DNA from: Arctopsyche grandis
Taxonomy: Eukaryota > Arthropoda > Insecta > Trichoptera > Hydropsychidae
Assembly (NCBI RefSeq): GCF_051622035.1
Contig: NC_135362.1
Coordinates: 21,165,001-21,229,000 of the forward strand
DNA length: 64,000 nucleotides
Direction: 5' to 3'
Positions 33,075 to 45,887 of the stretch are shown piece by piece. A program made the translations under genes and the position numbers. Within the stretch, counting starts at the first letter, position 1. Each line of letters opens with the position of its first letter. The notes beneath the pieces are model-generated. The model saw only the letters and a list, made by a program, of their open reading frames with translations, ran no database searches and was not told the DNA's origin.

Positions 33075-33975
33075 TCATTTTTACATGTTTGAAAGTGGCG
33101 GAAATCCAATTTTCAGTTCCAAAAACACTATTTCTGTTTGACTTGATTCAAAAATTTCTATCACTTATTTTAATTCGATATGTCCAGAATCTCAAAAAAG
33201 CAGAATGAACGTAGGCCACCAATATTTTTAAATATTATTAAACGTAAAACATTACATTTACTGTTTTGCGATAGTGACATTACAATTAAATTAAAATTGA
33301 AACCGTAGTTTCACAAGAAAAACCGTTTTCTTGAAAGGTCAACTCAATTTAAAGAAAATCCTTTTGTAAAGTGTTTTTCCACAAACGTCATAAGCAGACT
33401 TTACTCAAAGTTTAGATTTTCAATCTTAAAAAAAACAATGTTCAATCGAATGATATGATTGTGAATCACAAAGCTATAATTTTCACCGGATAACGAATTG
33501 AATAAGAGCGTAAAGAAAAAAATGACAAATTCAATACTCGAGTCCTTTAAATAGAACCATGTCGTGCGTTTATTTACTTGTGAAGTGACCCTTATCAAAG
33601 CAAAAATCTCAATTACAAAAGGATATTGGATTTTTTTCCCCTCAGCCGTGCGCCTAGTAGGACGAGTGGCAGAAAAAACAAGACGTTCAATCTTGGCGAA
33701 ACTGTCCCAACCGTTTCTGTTAAATTCAAAAAGAAAATTGAGAAACGTCAAAGGGAAAATTGCGGATGTATTACTACATATATATGTATGTATGTATACC
33801 AGCAGTTTATACATACTAGCTAGCGGAATCGAAAAAATAAGAGGAACGGACTAAACGAGAATATGTATCATATTATAAATACAATAACTAATCAACAATG
33901 ATATTGATATATATATGTACATATTTACATATGTACCTGTACATAAAATTTATCAATTATAGTAGGGGTAAGATC
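33075..33975. other. Spacer without recognised gene
   Basis: AT-rich; frames on both strands at 33,401-33,854 show no domain. TATATGTATGTATG microsatellite patches are present. Nothing else recognised. Confidence 0.4.
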
Positions 33976-33978
33976 AAA

Positions 33979-34868
33979 CCAGTAGCATGGACTAGTGGTT
34001 AGCATATTTTGCTATGGTCAGTGTGGTTAGGAGTTCGAGTCACACTGGTTGCTGCTGGCCAGACCTTGGTATGTGACCAGGTCGGTCGTTTCCTATCAGA
34101 GTTTGCCAATTTTTCTGATTTTCATTGAAACGATTCCTGCAAAATTGACTTTCCCTCCCCATTTCTCACACAAAATCTTGAGTTATTGTGTTATGTCTCA
34201 AGGTTTGCCGGGTTTCTCTCCATAGATGTCACTGTGGATGATTATTGTATAAAAATTCGTATTGTTGTATAAATATGTGTTGATCGTATTGTATACGATG
34301 TTTGCAATGGACTTTGCTATGTTTGACCATAGATGTCATATATAATTACAAATTATGTATATAATTTGGTGTGTTGCTTGATCTGTATAGTACACTCGTA
34401 GCATTGGAGCGATCTGTAATGACGAGTGTACATATGTATGAAGATTGATTGGGTTTGGTGCAAACGATTGAAAAGCGCCAGACAGATTGAACCACAGATT
34501 AACTGGATGGCTGCTTTAAACGCAATTCTCGACATCACGAATGAAAAATTGCACATCAGATGACGAATAACCTTTCGATGTGCACAGATGCAATTATTAA
34601 AATGGTAATTATTAAAATTGATTTGGATCTTTCTGGCGAGTTTTTAATAATTTAATAAGGAAAAATTCGGAACTTAAGTATCAGAAGCACAGAACGTATA
34701 CAGGGTAGGTATGTCGGGACTTCGGGTAGATTTTGCTTAGTGTAAGTGCGAGCAGTGCGCACGCATAAGGTACACGTGTCGTTAATCTGTGGTTCAGTTT
34801 GTCTGGAGCTTTTCGATCGTTTGCACCGCATCGAGATTGATTAAATAAAATAAAAATAAAAATAAAAT
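33979..34868 (+). mobile_element. SINE with head type A, interrupted by a MITE
   Basis: The best-preserved head in the window: TAGCATGGACTAGTGGTTAG (A box) and GGAGTTCGAGTCACAC (B box). The core follows (CCTATCAGAGTTTGCCAATT, TTTTCATTGAAACGATTCC), then a tail with GATCTGTAATGACGAGTGT. The element is split at 34,451-34,833 by a MITE and resumes with ATTAAATAAAATAAAAATAA. Transcription by RNA polymerase III from the internal promoter is expected for the family. Confidence 0.85.
34451..34833. mobile_element. MITE, GGTGCAAACG family, copy 3
   Basis: A 383-bp copy with the family termini (GGGTTTGGTGCAAACGATTG and CGATCGTTTGCACCGCATCG). It is flanked by the 9-bp duplication AGATTGATT (34,442-34,450 and 34,834-34,842). 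Its layout equals that of copy 1, with a non-palindromic right half (CGGGTAGATTTTGCTTAGTG). It inserted into the tail of an existing SINE, so it is the younger of the two. Confidence 0.9.
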
Positions 34869-34869
34869 T

Positions 34870-35860
34870 ATCAATTGGTCACATAGGACGGTATCTTTTG
34901 TCACATCTTATACAATTTTGTTTCATGTCAAAATTTAATTTATGTATAAGTTTCGTGTACCTACTTATGTATGTATGTACATATGTACATATGTGTGGCA
35001 TGTGCAAAGTGCATCAATCGACCCCAAGATTGTGTTTCGCATTAACGTGTCATGACAATGAGCAAACGAGGCGTAAAAACAGTGTTCGGAATCACAAGGG
35101 AACATGTCATGGTCATGGCCAGCGGTTCCCCAAACTCGTCCCGTGACCCAGACGATGGTAATTGTCAGGCGAGGAAAATCCCATTGGGGCGTCCACACGT
35201 CACCATTAAATCATCGCGTTTCGCATTTCAAATTGTGGAAGAGTAACTTGCTAAAATAATAGTCCAATATTAATTCATCGAAGACTCACACATTTTGTAG
35301 TAGATATAATGAAACGTATTTATAAATCGATTATTTTTCATTGAAGGTGTAATGCATATACATATGTATATCTACTATGTAGTTGCTGAGGCCAAATATT
35401 ATAATAAGCAACTACATATGTATGTACATATGTACAACTATTTTCACCTCACAAAGGCATATTTTATTAAGCAGACTATTACATACATATGTATGTACAA
35501 ATAATATAAAAAAATATCGTTCGCGTTCGGTGTTTTCAATTTTTGTTGAAAATGGTATCTTGCCGTGGCCCATTTTTCAGCAACGGGAATTTTGGCAAAA
35601 AGAGTGCATCCTGCGTCACGGTGGCTGGTATTTTCTTTTTGTAGACATTACTTCGACAAACGGAAAATTTTAAACCCAAATTGCATATTTCAGTCAAATT
35701 AGTGTACGTATATCAAAGTGATTGCCGACGCTCCAATTAACCTTCTTAAACCCTGTGCACATTGCAATGTACATTAACTTTGTCGTTTGATATTAAAGCT
35801 ATCTATTCAATATGCTGTATTTTCCACAAATAAATTCAGAAAAATATTTTTAAAAAATGC
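34870..35860. other. Spacer with GC-richer patch
   Basis: The GC-richer patch at 35,000-35,250 has overlapping frames on both strands (82 codons plus, 77 codons minus) without domains. ACATATGTATGTACATATG palindromic microsatellites occur at 34,975 and 35,418-35,500. No gene recognised. Confidence 0.4.
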
Positions 35861-35869
35861 CCTTTAATG

Positions 35870-36840
35870 CAGCGGTTTCCAAACTGGGAGGCGCGCCTCC
35901 CTGGGGAGGCGCGGGCTATTGCCAGGGGAGGCGCCAAAACTTTTTAATAAAAAAATAATTTTCATACCATAATATCTACAAATAAATAAAACTTCATATC
36001 GTAGCTTAACAGTAAAAATGTAATGCATGAATGCTTATTTTTATTTTTCTTTAATTTTTATATACACATTTAATTAGCAACCCTTCTCGAAGGAAACCAA
36101 CATGAAGAGGCACATTTGTGGACAAACGATAATTTTATTGTTAAACTTGCCTATTTGGTTGAAATTATTGGAAAATTGAGCGGTTTAAATAAATCAATGC
36201 AGGGATCACAAATGCATCCACTTGTTCGAAAAGACAAAGTAAAAGCTTTCATTAAAAAGTTGAAGTTATGGAAATCAAATTTACAAAAGAATGAGTTGGA
36301 TATGCTTTCACTTTCCAAAGATTTCTGGGCCACAGCCAATATTAAAGAAGGTAAAAATCGTTTTATTGACCACTTGGATGGTTTAGTGCTGCATTTTTCC
36401 AATTATTTCAAAGACCTTGATTTATCAAAGTTTTTGTGGATACAGAATCCATTTAACTACAATGAAGAAGACGAATTCGAGCTGAAAACCATCGAAAAAG
36501 AAAAATTGATAGAATTATTATGCGATAGCTCACTAAAACAAAAGTTTCAAAATGAAACCATAATTAAATTTTGGATGAATCTTAGTGGATAGTATGAATC
36601 TTTGTATTGGAAAGCAATGCAAGTGCTTCTACCGTTTGTAACGTCTTATTTAAGCGAAACGGGCTTTTCGGCACTAGCTGCAATGAAAACCAAATATCGA
36701 GCCAAGTTAATAGTCGAAAAGGAGTTACGAGTGGCACTCTCCATATTGCCCCCAAGATTTGATAAACTTTGTGCCAATAAACAACAACATCCTTCACATT
36801 AAATTTTGATGTGTTGGATGTAGTTTAATTAGTAATTTAA
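35870..36840 (+). mobile_element. ZBED5-like hAT transposon copy, degenerate
   Basis: Starts with a hAT-type terminal repeat CAGCGGTTTCCAAACTGGGA and a GGCGCGCCTCC palindromic stretch. It then carries the C-terminal half of a ZBED5/FAM200-like transposase (36,080-36,802). No matching right terminal repeat or target duplication is visible before the MITE at 36,880, so the right boundary is uncertain. Confidence 0.75.
36080..36802 (+). pseudogene. hAT transposase (ZBED5/FAM200-like), C-terminal half, with an in-frame stop
   Basis: Reads LLEGNQHEEAHLW, then KLAYLVEIIGKLSGLNKSMQ and KAFIKKLKLWKSNLQKNELD, the conserved middle of this transposase group. An in-frame TAG at 36,590-36,592 interrupts it. 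The same frame continues with MQVLLPFVTSYLSETGFSAL and RVALSILPPRFDKLC, the hAT C-terminal dimerisation region, ending at 36,802. Because the frame is unchanged across the stop, the copy is young or was held under selection until recently. The N-terminal BED finger and first catalytic residues are not present. Host domestication is not supported, given the stop. Confidence 0.85.
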
Positions 36841-36879
36841 TATAAAAATAAATATACGTGTTCGTATAAATTTATGTTA

Positions 36880-37184
36880 GAAGGCAAAGATCGAAAATAG
36901 AAAGATCTTAAGTCGAAAAATCAAAAAAAAGGGTGCATGGTAAACGGTACTATGTATATATAATATATATGAGTGGCATGTGGTGAAATTATCTCTCTTT
37001 TTGTCATACAGCCTTGTTTAATGTGCGCGCGCAGAATACGGGAGGAAAAGCCTGTTCCTCTTGTTCCTGTTGTATCCTGCTCGCGCAAATTAAGTGAGTA
37101 TGTACGTGAGTATGTACTCTTTAGCATGCACCCTTTTTTTTGATCTTTCGACTTAAGATCTTTCGATTTTCGATCTTTGCCTTC
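36880..37184. mobile_element. MITE with 60-bp inverted ends
   Basis: A 305-bp element whose ends (GAAGGCAAAGATCGAAAATA at the left and the complement at the right) form 60-bp inverted repeats with about two mismatches, reaching inward to GGGTGCATG/CATGCACCC. The interior has a CGCGCGC patch and AGTATGTACGTGAGTATGTA. No clear target duplication. Confidence 0.85.
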
Positions 37185-37386
37185 CGATATTTGCGTTTTC
37201 GGGCGTTTCACTTTCGGGCCCGTGAGGGAGACGGTCAATTTTCATGCTCCTTTAATGTTCAAAATAGAAAAATATCTTCAAAAAATAAAAAGTCAGTAAA
37301 GGAGAAACATTGAATTTAATAGATAATTAAAGACATTTAAGTAATACCACATAAAACACCATTAATAATAGCAAAATACAACAAAA

Positions 37387-39410
<2,024 letters not shown>

Positions 39411-39414
39411 TTTC

Positions 39415-39500
39415 GACCGTCTATATAAATATATTTAAAACAATAACTGAACAACTGAATCCTTTATTTTTACAAGTCCAATATATACATGTATAATATA
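39415..39500. promoter_or_regulatory. Upstream region of the gustatory receptor gene
   Basis: Immediately upstream of the predicted start the minus strand has an ATTTATATAGACGG stretch (about 39,416-39,430) that could act as a TATA-like element. No initiator can be assigned with confidence. The region is short because a LINE fragment begins near 39,500. Confidence 0.25.
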
Positions 39501-39722
39501 TGACGTGGCGAGAAGAGACGACAGTAGCCTGGAAAAGCCTGTAGAGGGCAAGAAAGGAAGAAGAAAATCTTTTATACGGTGGACTGATCAGATCAGGTGG
39601 GCTCTTTGTTGTTCTCTTGTCGATGCACTTTGAAATGCCGCTTCAACAGAAGACTGGAAAAGCCACACCCCAGCTCATGAAGGTAACGATCCTTCAGTGT
39701 TGAGGGACCGACTATGAAGAGG
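39500..39722 (+). mobile_element. RTE-like LINE C-terminal fragment
   Basis: Encodes VARRDDSSLEKPVEGKKGRR, then SFIRWTDQIRWAL, and after a stop NAASTEDWKSHTPAHEGNDP. This matches the order of the post-RT tail of endonuclease/reverse transcriptase LINEs. Stops and the lack of any RT motif show a dead 5'-truncated copy. It lies 90 bp upstream of the receptor start codon. Confidence 0.7.
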
Positions 39723-39870
39723 AATATGTATATAGCGAATGATAATTATACCCACCTTCAATTGTAACATCAAGTCGCCAAAGGGATATTTATGGGGTAG
39801 ATATGACAACTTAATTTGGGTAATAAAGAAATAAAATTACTATCAAAATAATGATAAATTGGTTTACAAG

Positions 39871-40575
39871 CAGGGCTGTGGAGTCGGAGCATTTCACGCC
39901 GAGTCGGAATGGTAATCGTAAAAACCGACTCCAAATCCTTTTTATTATTATTTTTAATTTATAGTATTACAGTATGTGTCAATTAGTCTCCATTTTTATT
40001 GAAATCCATTAATAAATTTAAATTTAATAACTAGTGGTTTTACCCGGCTTCGCTCGGTATTTGTGATATAAACCGCTTAAACATGGCTAATCTAATAGTA
40101 GATATTTTATTTAATTTATTTGAATAGTTTTGATTTATTTAAATTTATTTATATATTCATTTGTTTTTTTTAATTAAATTTAACATCACGGATTCTCCCA
40201 CCCAAACCTTACATACAAAGTCACTTTCGAAATTATATATTACAGATAAAATCATTGAATTGCACTATTTTAATGTATTGTATCCAAAACCGATTATTAT
40301 TTGTGTACGAAATTCATACACACACTATGAATGTACTTATGTCTTTATTTATACCTATTTCATTACCAATAATTCAATAAATTGGCTTAAATGTCAATTT
40401 TTAGTGATTTTTTTAATTCCTTCATTTTTTTATATTTTGAAAATATCTATTATTTTTATTACTAACAATTTTATACGTTGGCAAAAAAATTAGATATTAC
40501 AAAAAATCGTTCAAGTTGGAGTCAGAGTCGAATCATAAAATAAAGTCAGAGTCAGTAAATTTGGATCCAATTCCA
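39871..40575. mobile_element. GGCTGTGGAGTCGG family element, interrupted
   Basis: Left end CAGGGCTGTGGAGTCGGAGC; the right side has AGTTGGAGTCAGAGTCG at about 40,516, an inverted relation. The interior at 40,290-40,520 matches the element at 22,373-22,600 in inverse orientation. It is split by an ACTAG...CCCGGC repeat at 40,030-40,253, which is therefore younger. No coding capacity. Confidence 0.7.
40030..40253 (+). mobile_element. ACTAG...CCCGGC repeat, copy 5 (nested)
   Basis: Begins ACTAGTGGTTTTACCCGGCT, with TCGCTCGGTATTTGTGATAT, and ends CACTTTCGAAATTATATATT. About 224 bp; a deleted version lacking the minisatellite interior. It lies within the older GGCTGTGGAGTCGG family element. Confidence 0.8.
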
Positions 40576-40579
40576 CTGG

Positions 40580-41790
40580 CCTGTTTATAAGTATCATTCT
40601 GTCACTTGCAATCACATATAAAAATATCTTGAAAGTAAGGAAAAATTATCAAACAAAAAAAGAAAGCAATTTTTTTTCTTAGTATATATATTTTTGCTTA
40701 ATATGAACATTTTATAAATCTGCATTTTAATAAATTTAACTTATATATACCATATATAATATAAACTTCAAGGAATGGTAACAGTAATTATTCAAAAACA
40801 AAGTTTTTCGTAAAAATAGATAAGATACTCATAATATAAAACTTCAGATTCAAACTGAGTAAGGCCACAAAATTGTAGATATGTATTTATATTTATATTC
40901 CTAAATATTTATTTACTGTATATTAATTATAAAAAAATAAAAATTCATATTGGTTCACTTGAATAATATTATTTATAAGGTACAATTACTACATCCTATT
41001 ACAAATACTAATAAATCCATTTCCAGCTGGCTGATTTATATCATGAAAGTGCTATTGATCAAACATACATATATCTGACATTTTAATAATAAAATTATTC
41101 TATAACAGATCGATAGCTTTCTTTGAGATTCAGGACTAAAAATGTATGTATGTAGTTCTAATTCATATAATGTATTCTATATCTATTTATTTATTCTTGG
41201 AATATAAAAATTATAATAAAATGGCACATAGTACGATTTATTTAAATATACATGGTGATGTACATACAATATACATATGTATATATGTATGTACGTACAT
41301 ATATTTAAACTGAAAATGAAATGAATGTTTTTCAAAAAAACTTTAATTATTTTCTAGAATAACATAATTTAATTGTAAACAAAATAAAATAATATATATT
41401 AATATCCCTGAATCATATTAATAAGAGGCAAAATTTTTCCTTAATAGTAAACGTAAGTGAAAGTAAGAAGAGGTATTTAAAAAAAGCCTCATTATATGTA
41501 TACTATTTATATAAAATACCTTGGTCCCATTAAATTCTTTAGATAAGGCAGATGTGTGTACATATTTGGCATAATGTGAATTAAGATCTCTTATTCATAT
41601 GTTTAAACTTAACACATATATTCTTGAATACCGTAAATATACAAAAAATAGATTTTTAAAAAATCAACCGGGTTGACATGGAAATATTTGATTAGGTGAA
41701 TTTTAAATTTTCCCTCTCCAGCCAGATGCAAATTACAAAAAAAGTTATTTATGCTTATATTATACAGTTCAAAGTACATGAACAATAAAA
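40580..41790. other. AT-rich spacer downstream of NEDD1
   Basis: Very AT-rich, with no gene recognised. It presumably contains the 3' untranslated region of the minus-strand NEDD1-like gene, but no canonical AATAAA signal can be placed with confidence close to the stop at 41,794. Confidence 0.45.
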
Positions 41791-41793
41791 CAA

Positions 41794-43640
41794 TTATTTC
41801 TTTGTAGCCCGCAGCATTTCCATTTCAATCAATAATTTTTTATTCTCTTCCAATAACATACTTAATGAGTGTTGCATACCTTCCATCTTTTGGTTCATCA
41901 TGCATATTTGATCCTCGAGAAATAATCTATTTTTTGTTTGTTGAATTGTCATTTGGTAGTGATTATTTCTACATCTCTCTATAATATCATATGTCGAAAA
42001 TCTGATGTAATCTTTTAAGTCGTTACTTATATTTACGGCAAGGTTTGGGTTGCATTTATTACAAACGACAGTTTCGACATCAGAAGGACAATTTGGCGAG
42101 TCTAAGGATTTTTTAAAACCAACACTGCTTAGTTTTCTATCTGCATTCGCATTTACATCAAAGTCGGTTTTTAGAATGGTTCGTATTATTGGAGATTGGG
42201 ATGAAGTTTCATTTGGTTGGATTCTAGACAAAACTGGTGTTGATGTAGAAACAAAATTCTTATCATTCGTTTCTATCACTAATTGTGATATAGGTTTCAA
42301 TTTAGATGAATTTGATACCACTGATGATTTGTTATTAAACATCCCAACAAATTCTTTAGAATCATTATTTGTGACACTTGATGTATTTGTATTATCTATA
42401 ATATTAAGCAATGACGAGTCGTGGCTTCCGTCAATTGCAACCTCGTTTATTATAGGACTCGAGTATTCTTTAGTCATAGGAGAAAATGTTTTATTTATTA
42501 AGTCACAAAAGCTAGCTGTGTCCGATGCTTTATTTGAAGAAACATTCTCCAGTGCGGTTGGAATTTTAGGACTACAAACATCCTTAATGCTTATGTTAAA
42601 TGTACAATTTTTCCTTTGTTTGTCAGTTATAGGTTGAAAAACCACATCAGTAACAGCTGATTTATGATCACTGAATACATGAAACGGTTTACCGAAATTT
42701 CGTAAATCGTATAATAAAACTTCCCCATTATTACAACCCAACACAATAAAAGCTTCAGTACTCATATCTATACTTGTAAGAAACTTTTCTGTATTTATGG
42801 TTTTTACAATTGTTTGAAGTCTTATGTCATGGATTAAAACAGTCTTATCAAAGCTACAAGAAGTCATAACATCTTTGTTTATAGGTGAAAAAGCGATTCC
42901 AGTAACTGGAGCAGCATGCGCTGCTCTTAAAAGCATTCTATCTTTACTAACACCTAAATCTCTAAGCAGAATAGATCCTTCTTCAGTTGCTATACCAAGA
43001 ACTGATCTCAATTCTTTATGAAATGCTAAAGATGATACAGTTTTGCAGTGTGGAACTTTGACATTTCCTAAATGACTATTAGTTACTATATTGAATACAT
43101 TTGTGTCACCGTTGTCTAAAGCAGCAGCAAGAAAAGTATTCTTTGAATTGAAATCTAAAAATTTTACAGGTGAACCTGAAGGAAATGTTTTAGTAATATT
43201 TTTAAATTTAACATCCCAAAAAACTGTTTTTCCGGATCGACATCCAATGGCAAGATTTCGTATTGGACCATGTTGAAAAATGGCAAACGTTGGTTCTTCA
43301 ATTGGCACACGCTGAACACTGCGAATTTTTTCTTCGGTCATATTTAAAATTTCTACTTCCAAACCATAACCAACCTTAAAATATAATGGTATTCATTAAA
43401 TAATGAAATAATATAACTGTTAACAAATTCATATTTATTAAGAATCGAAATATTCAACGTATCATCGGGTTAATACTTAAATAAAATATTGACGAATCAT
43501 TTTACCTGCACAATATATTTTCCATCGTCACACCATCTTATATGCTTTACACCGTCTTTATGGAGTCCATAAGTGGAGATTAATGTCCCTTTTTCATAGT
43601 TATAGTATTTCAAATCCGTACCAACAGATGCAACAAACAT
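41794..43640 (-). CDS. NEDD1: NEDD1/Grip71-like WD40 gamma-tubulin recruitment factor
   Basis: Two coding exons on the minus strand, 43,640-43,506 and 43,374-41,794, joined in phase 0 by a GT-AG intron (donor GTAAAAT, acceptor TTTTAAG) to give 571 residues. The family brings the gamma-tubulin ring complex to centrosomes and spindle microtubules. WD40-type blades occupy roughly residues 1-290 (for example GSILLRDLGVSKDR, VTGIAFSPINKDVMTSCSFD, LIHDIRLQTIVKTI, GEVLLYDLRNFGKPF). A Ser/Asn/Thr-rich, poorly conserved linker follows to about 470. The C-terminus is a coiled coil (residues about 490-571) ending LLEENKKLLIEMEMLRA, like the helical gamma-tubulin-complex-binding end of NEDD1. The start MFVASVGTDLKYYNYEKG was chosen because a likely splice acceptor (TTGTTACAG) lies just upstream, implying a 5'UTR intron. 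Vertebrate NEDD1 is about 660 residues, so the linker is shorter here. Confidence 0.85.
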
Positions 43641-44450
43641 TTTTAAATTTCGTATTAAACTGTAACAAAAATCATACATTTCTAAATAAAGAAGGATATT
43701 AATTATAATCAACGAGGGCAAAAAATCATGAATTTCATTTTGTCAAATCAGGTAGGTAGTTCAAAATGATAATATTTAGCTATGCTTTAGTGTATGCTTA
43801 TGCATTCACTAAACGGTTGAATGCAGGCGCACCCAAATAATTTGCAGTACATACAAGAATTCAAACAATAGATGTTGTAAATACAATCGATCAATTACAT
43901 TATAAACAAGCGTGACGAACAAGTATGAAATAATTACCAATTCCGTGCCTAACAAAACCAGCAGCAAATAAACAATTTCAACGGCTGCACAACCCAACTG
44001 ACAAGTAAACACCAACTGACAGAAAGCAATGCGACAACACAACGCATCAACTAGCGATGTGTCTTAATGCCACTATATACTACCATATAAAATTTCATTC
44101 CTTGAAATATTTTTCATAACCAACTGTTATGACGAATGTTGTTTGTAACAATATGTCTGCCCTTGATTAACGTGGTTTTATAAATCGTTTTAAAGATCAT
44201 CAAATACGATGAATACATATCAGTTGGTAATCAATATTGACATTTGATGTGGTAAACGGATTATTGCGATCACGCGCACGACAATCGTTGCCACAAAAAT
44301 CAATCGTTGCTCGAGTTCTCATTAGTACAATATTTCGCGTAGTCAACTTTCGATTGATGGAGTTTTTGGGTGCCAGATGTTCCATGATCGAGATTTAGAA
44401 CGCGAGATCGCTTTTTGCGAAATGATCACCGAACCATTTAATTTATATAC
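43641..44450. other. 5' flank of the NEDD1-like gene
   Basis: An acceptor-like TTTTTGTTACAG on the minus strand, ending at 43,660, suggests a non-coding first exon further upstream, probably within 43,700-44,300. The sequence becomes less AT-rich near 44,230-44,430 (GATCACGCGCACGACAATCG). No protein-coding frame is convincing. Likely promoter region. Confidence 0.4.
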
Positions 44451-44453
44451 ATA

Positions 44454-44614
44454 CAGGTCTGTTACCGAGAGTTGGCGCGAACAAATGCGCTTGTATTGTG
44501 TCAGTAAATTGGTGTATAGCATTGTGTCACACTGCGTTTAATAATAAAAAGACGCTGTGTCTTTTTCACGCACTTCTGAGTACGAGAACGCGCCAATTAT
44601 CAATAACAGACCTG
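44454..44614. mobile_element. MITE with TA target duplication
   Basis: A 161-bp element with inverted ends CAGGTCTGTTACCGAGAG at the left and the complement of AATTATCAATAACAGACCTG at the right; TTGGCGCG/CGCGCCAA extends the pairing. It is flanked by TA on each side, as expected for Tc1/mariner-type elements. The interior has a GACGCTGTGTCTTTTTCACG stretch and no coding capacity. Confidence 0.75.
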
Positions 44615-44619
44615 TATGT

Positions 44620-45395
44620 ATGTATGTACAAAAGAAGAGGTGAGAAAATTTGTAGTCCCAAAATCAAAATTAAATGTATCAGTGATTATAAAAAATAATA
44701 TACATATTTACAACCACGAATATAAACAACGTTATTCAATTATCTAATGGCAAATTTAGTGATAATTATAAATCTTGATTTTATTTTTTCTTCATAACAT
44801 AACGAAAGGGGACAAAAGTTGGCCAGATTGTAGTTAGTTTCTATAGAAAGTTTTTTTGTAAGAAGTTTCTGATCGACTTCTTTTCTTGGTGTAGTTTTTG
44901 CTGGTACAAACTTTTAGTAACAAATGATAACTTTGATTAAGATTTATGGCCTAGCCAAATATAGGGTGAGGGGCAGATGCCTTCCCTTGCCCCCCCCCTC
45001 CCTTTCCCACAAATGACGTGGCAGTCCTCGAGGTACGTATATTCCTGTAGGTACTGGCCGTAAAACCACTAACTTGGCCAGCGCTTCCCATATCGTCTTT
45101 ATTGGATTATAGTCACTAGATAAATTGAGGAACGGATGTATAATATCCTCTTTTCTTATATAAGTTCCAATATTTTTAACGAAATCGGTAAGAACGCAAC
45201 ATTCTTATTTTTTAACTCCAAAATCCAAATGGCAAAAGCCTAAGTATGGCCAACGACCATAACAGTTCCCTTAATTGCCCAATGAAAGATTATATAGATA
45301 GATTTTTAAATTATTGTTTGTTCGTAATTTTACGGCAATCTTTTACGCTTTTAAAATGAATATAATTTTAGAATTAATCAAATATTCACCTAGTA
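44620..45395. other. Spacer between NEDD1 and Ost4
   Basis: No gene recognised. A C-rich tract at 44,988-45,010 and moderate AT content otherwise. The promoter of Ost4 is likely near the right end of this interval. Confidence 0.35.
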
Positions 45396-45399
45396 TTTT

Positions 45400-45609
45400 T
45401 TTTTCAAGATGGACGGCAACGCACATGTTAAGGCCAGACACGTCAGCCAGTTTCGCCTTGTGGTCGCTTGAGCCGGTGACGCCTTCAATTGCAAGTGTTC
45501 TATTCCATTTCTCGATTATACTATCACCGAGTTTATTAATTCGGACTTCATTTCGATATATCCGACCGTTTGTTGTTCTACACACTCATTCCTTTCCCCT
45601 TACATTCAG
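45400..45609 (+). other. Possible 5'UTR exon of Ost4
   Basis: A GC-richer block that ends in a good donor-like CATTCAG|GTACTT at 45,609/45,610. With the acceptor TTTTTCAG at 45,881 this would give a 272-bp intron in the Ost4 leader, a common arrangement for very small genes. On the minus strand the same block carries an 80-codon frame with an orderly stretch (IIEKWNRTLAIEGVTGSSD). I do not recognise it, so an unrelated minus-strand exon cannot be excluded. Confidence 0.35.
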
Positions 45610-45887
45610 GTACTTTTATACATTTTCTTTCTAAAGTAAGAATACCGGCTCTTATCACAATATCAGTACGTGTTCTGTCGACGTTTATATAGATGGAATT
45701 AGTTTTCATCAATTATTAATGACAACGATCTCGGAATAAAAATTGTAACATAATTACTATCCTTAAAATTTGTAATTAAAGTTTCGCAGACAATCAAAAA
45801 ATGTTGACGTATGATGTACTAATATTGTTTTGTAATCATTTAATTTTTCAATTATTTATTTTTTATTTTCTTATTTTTCAGATCAAA

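Noticed and set aside
42050-42637. 195-codon plus-strand frame opposite the NEDD1-like gene
   Set aside because: Antisense shadow of the WD40/linker coding exon; no domain and no start or splice context.
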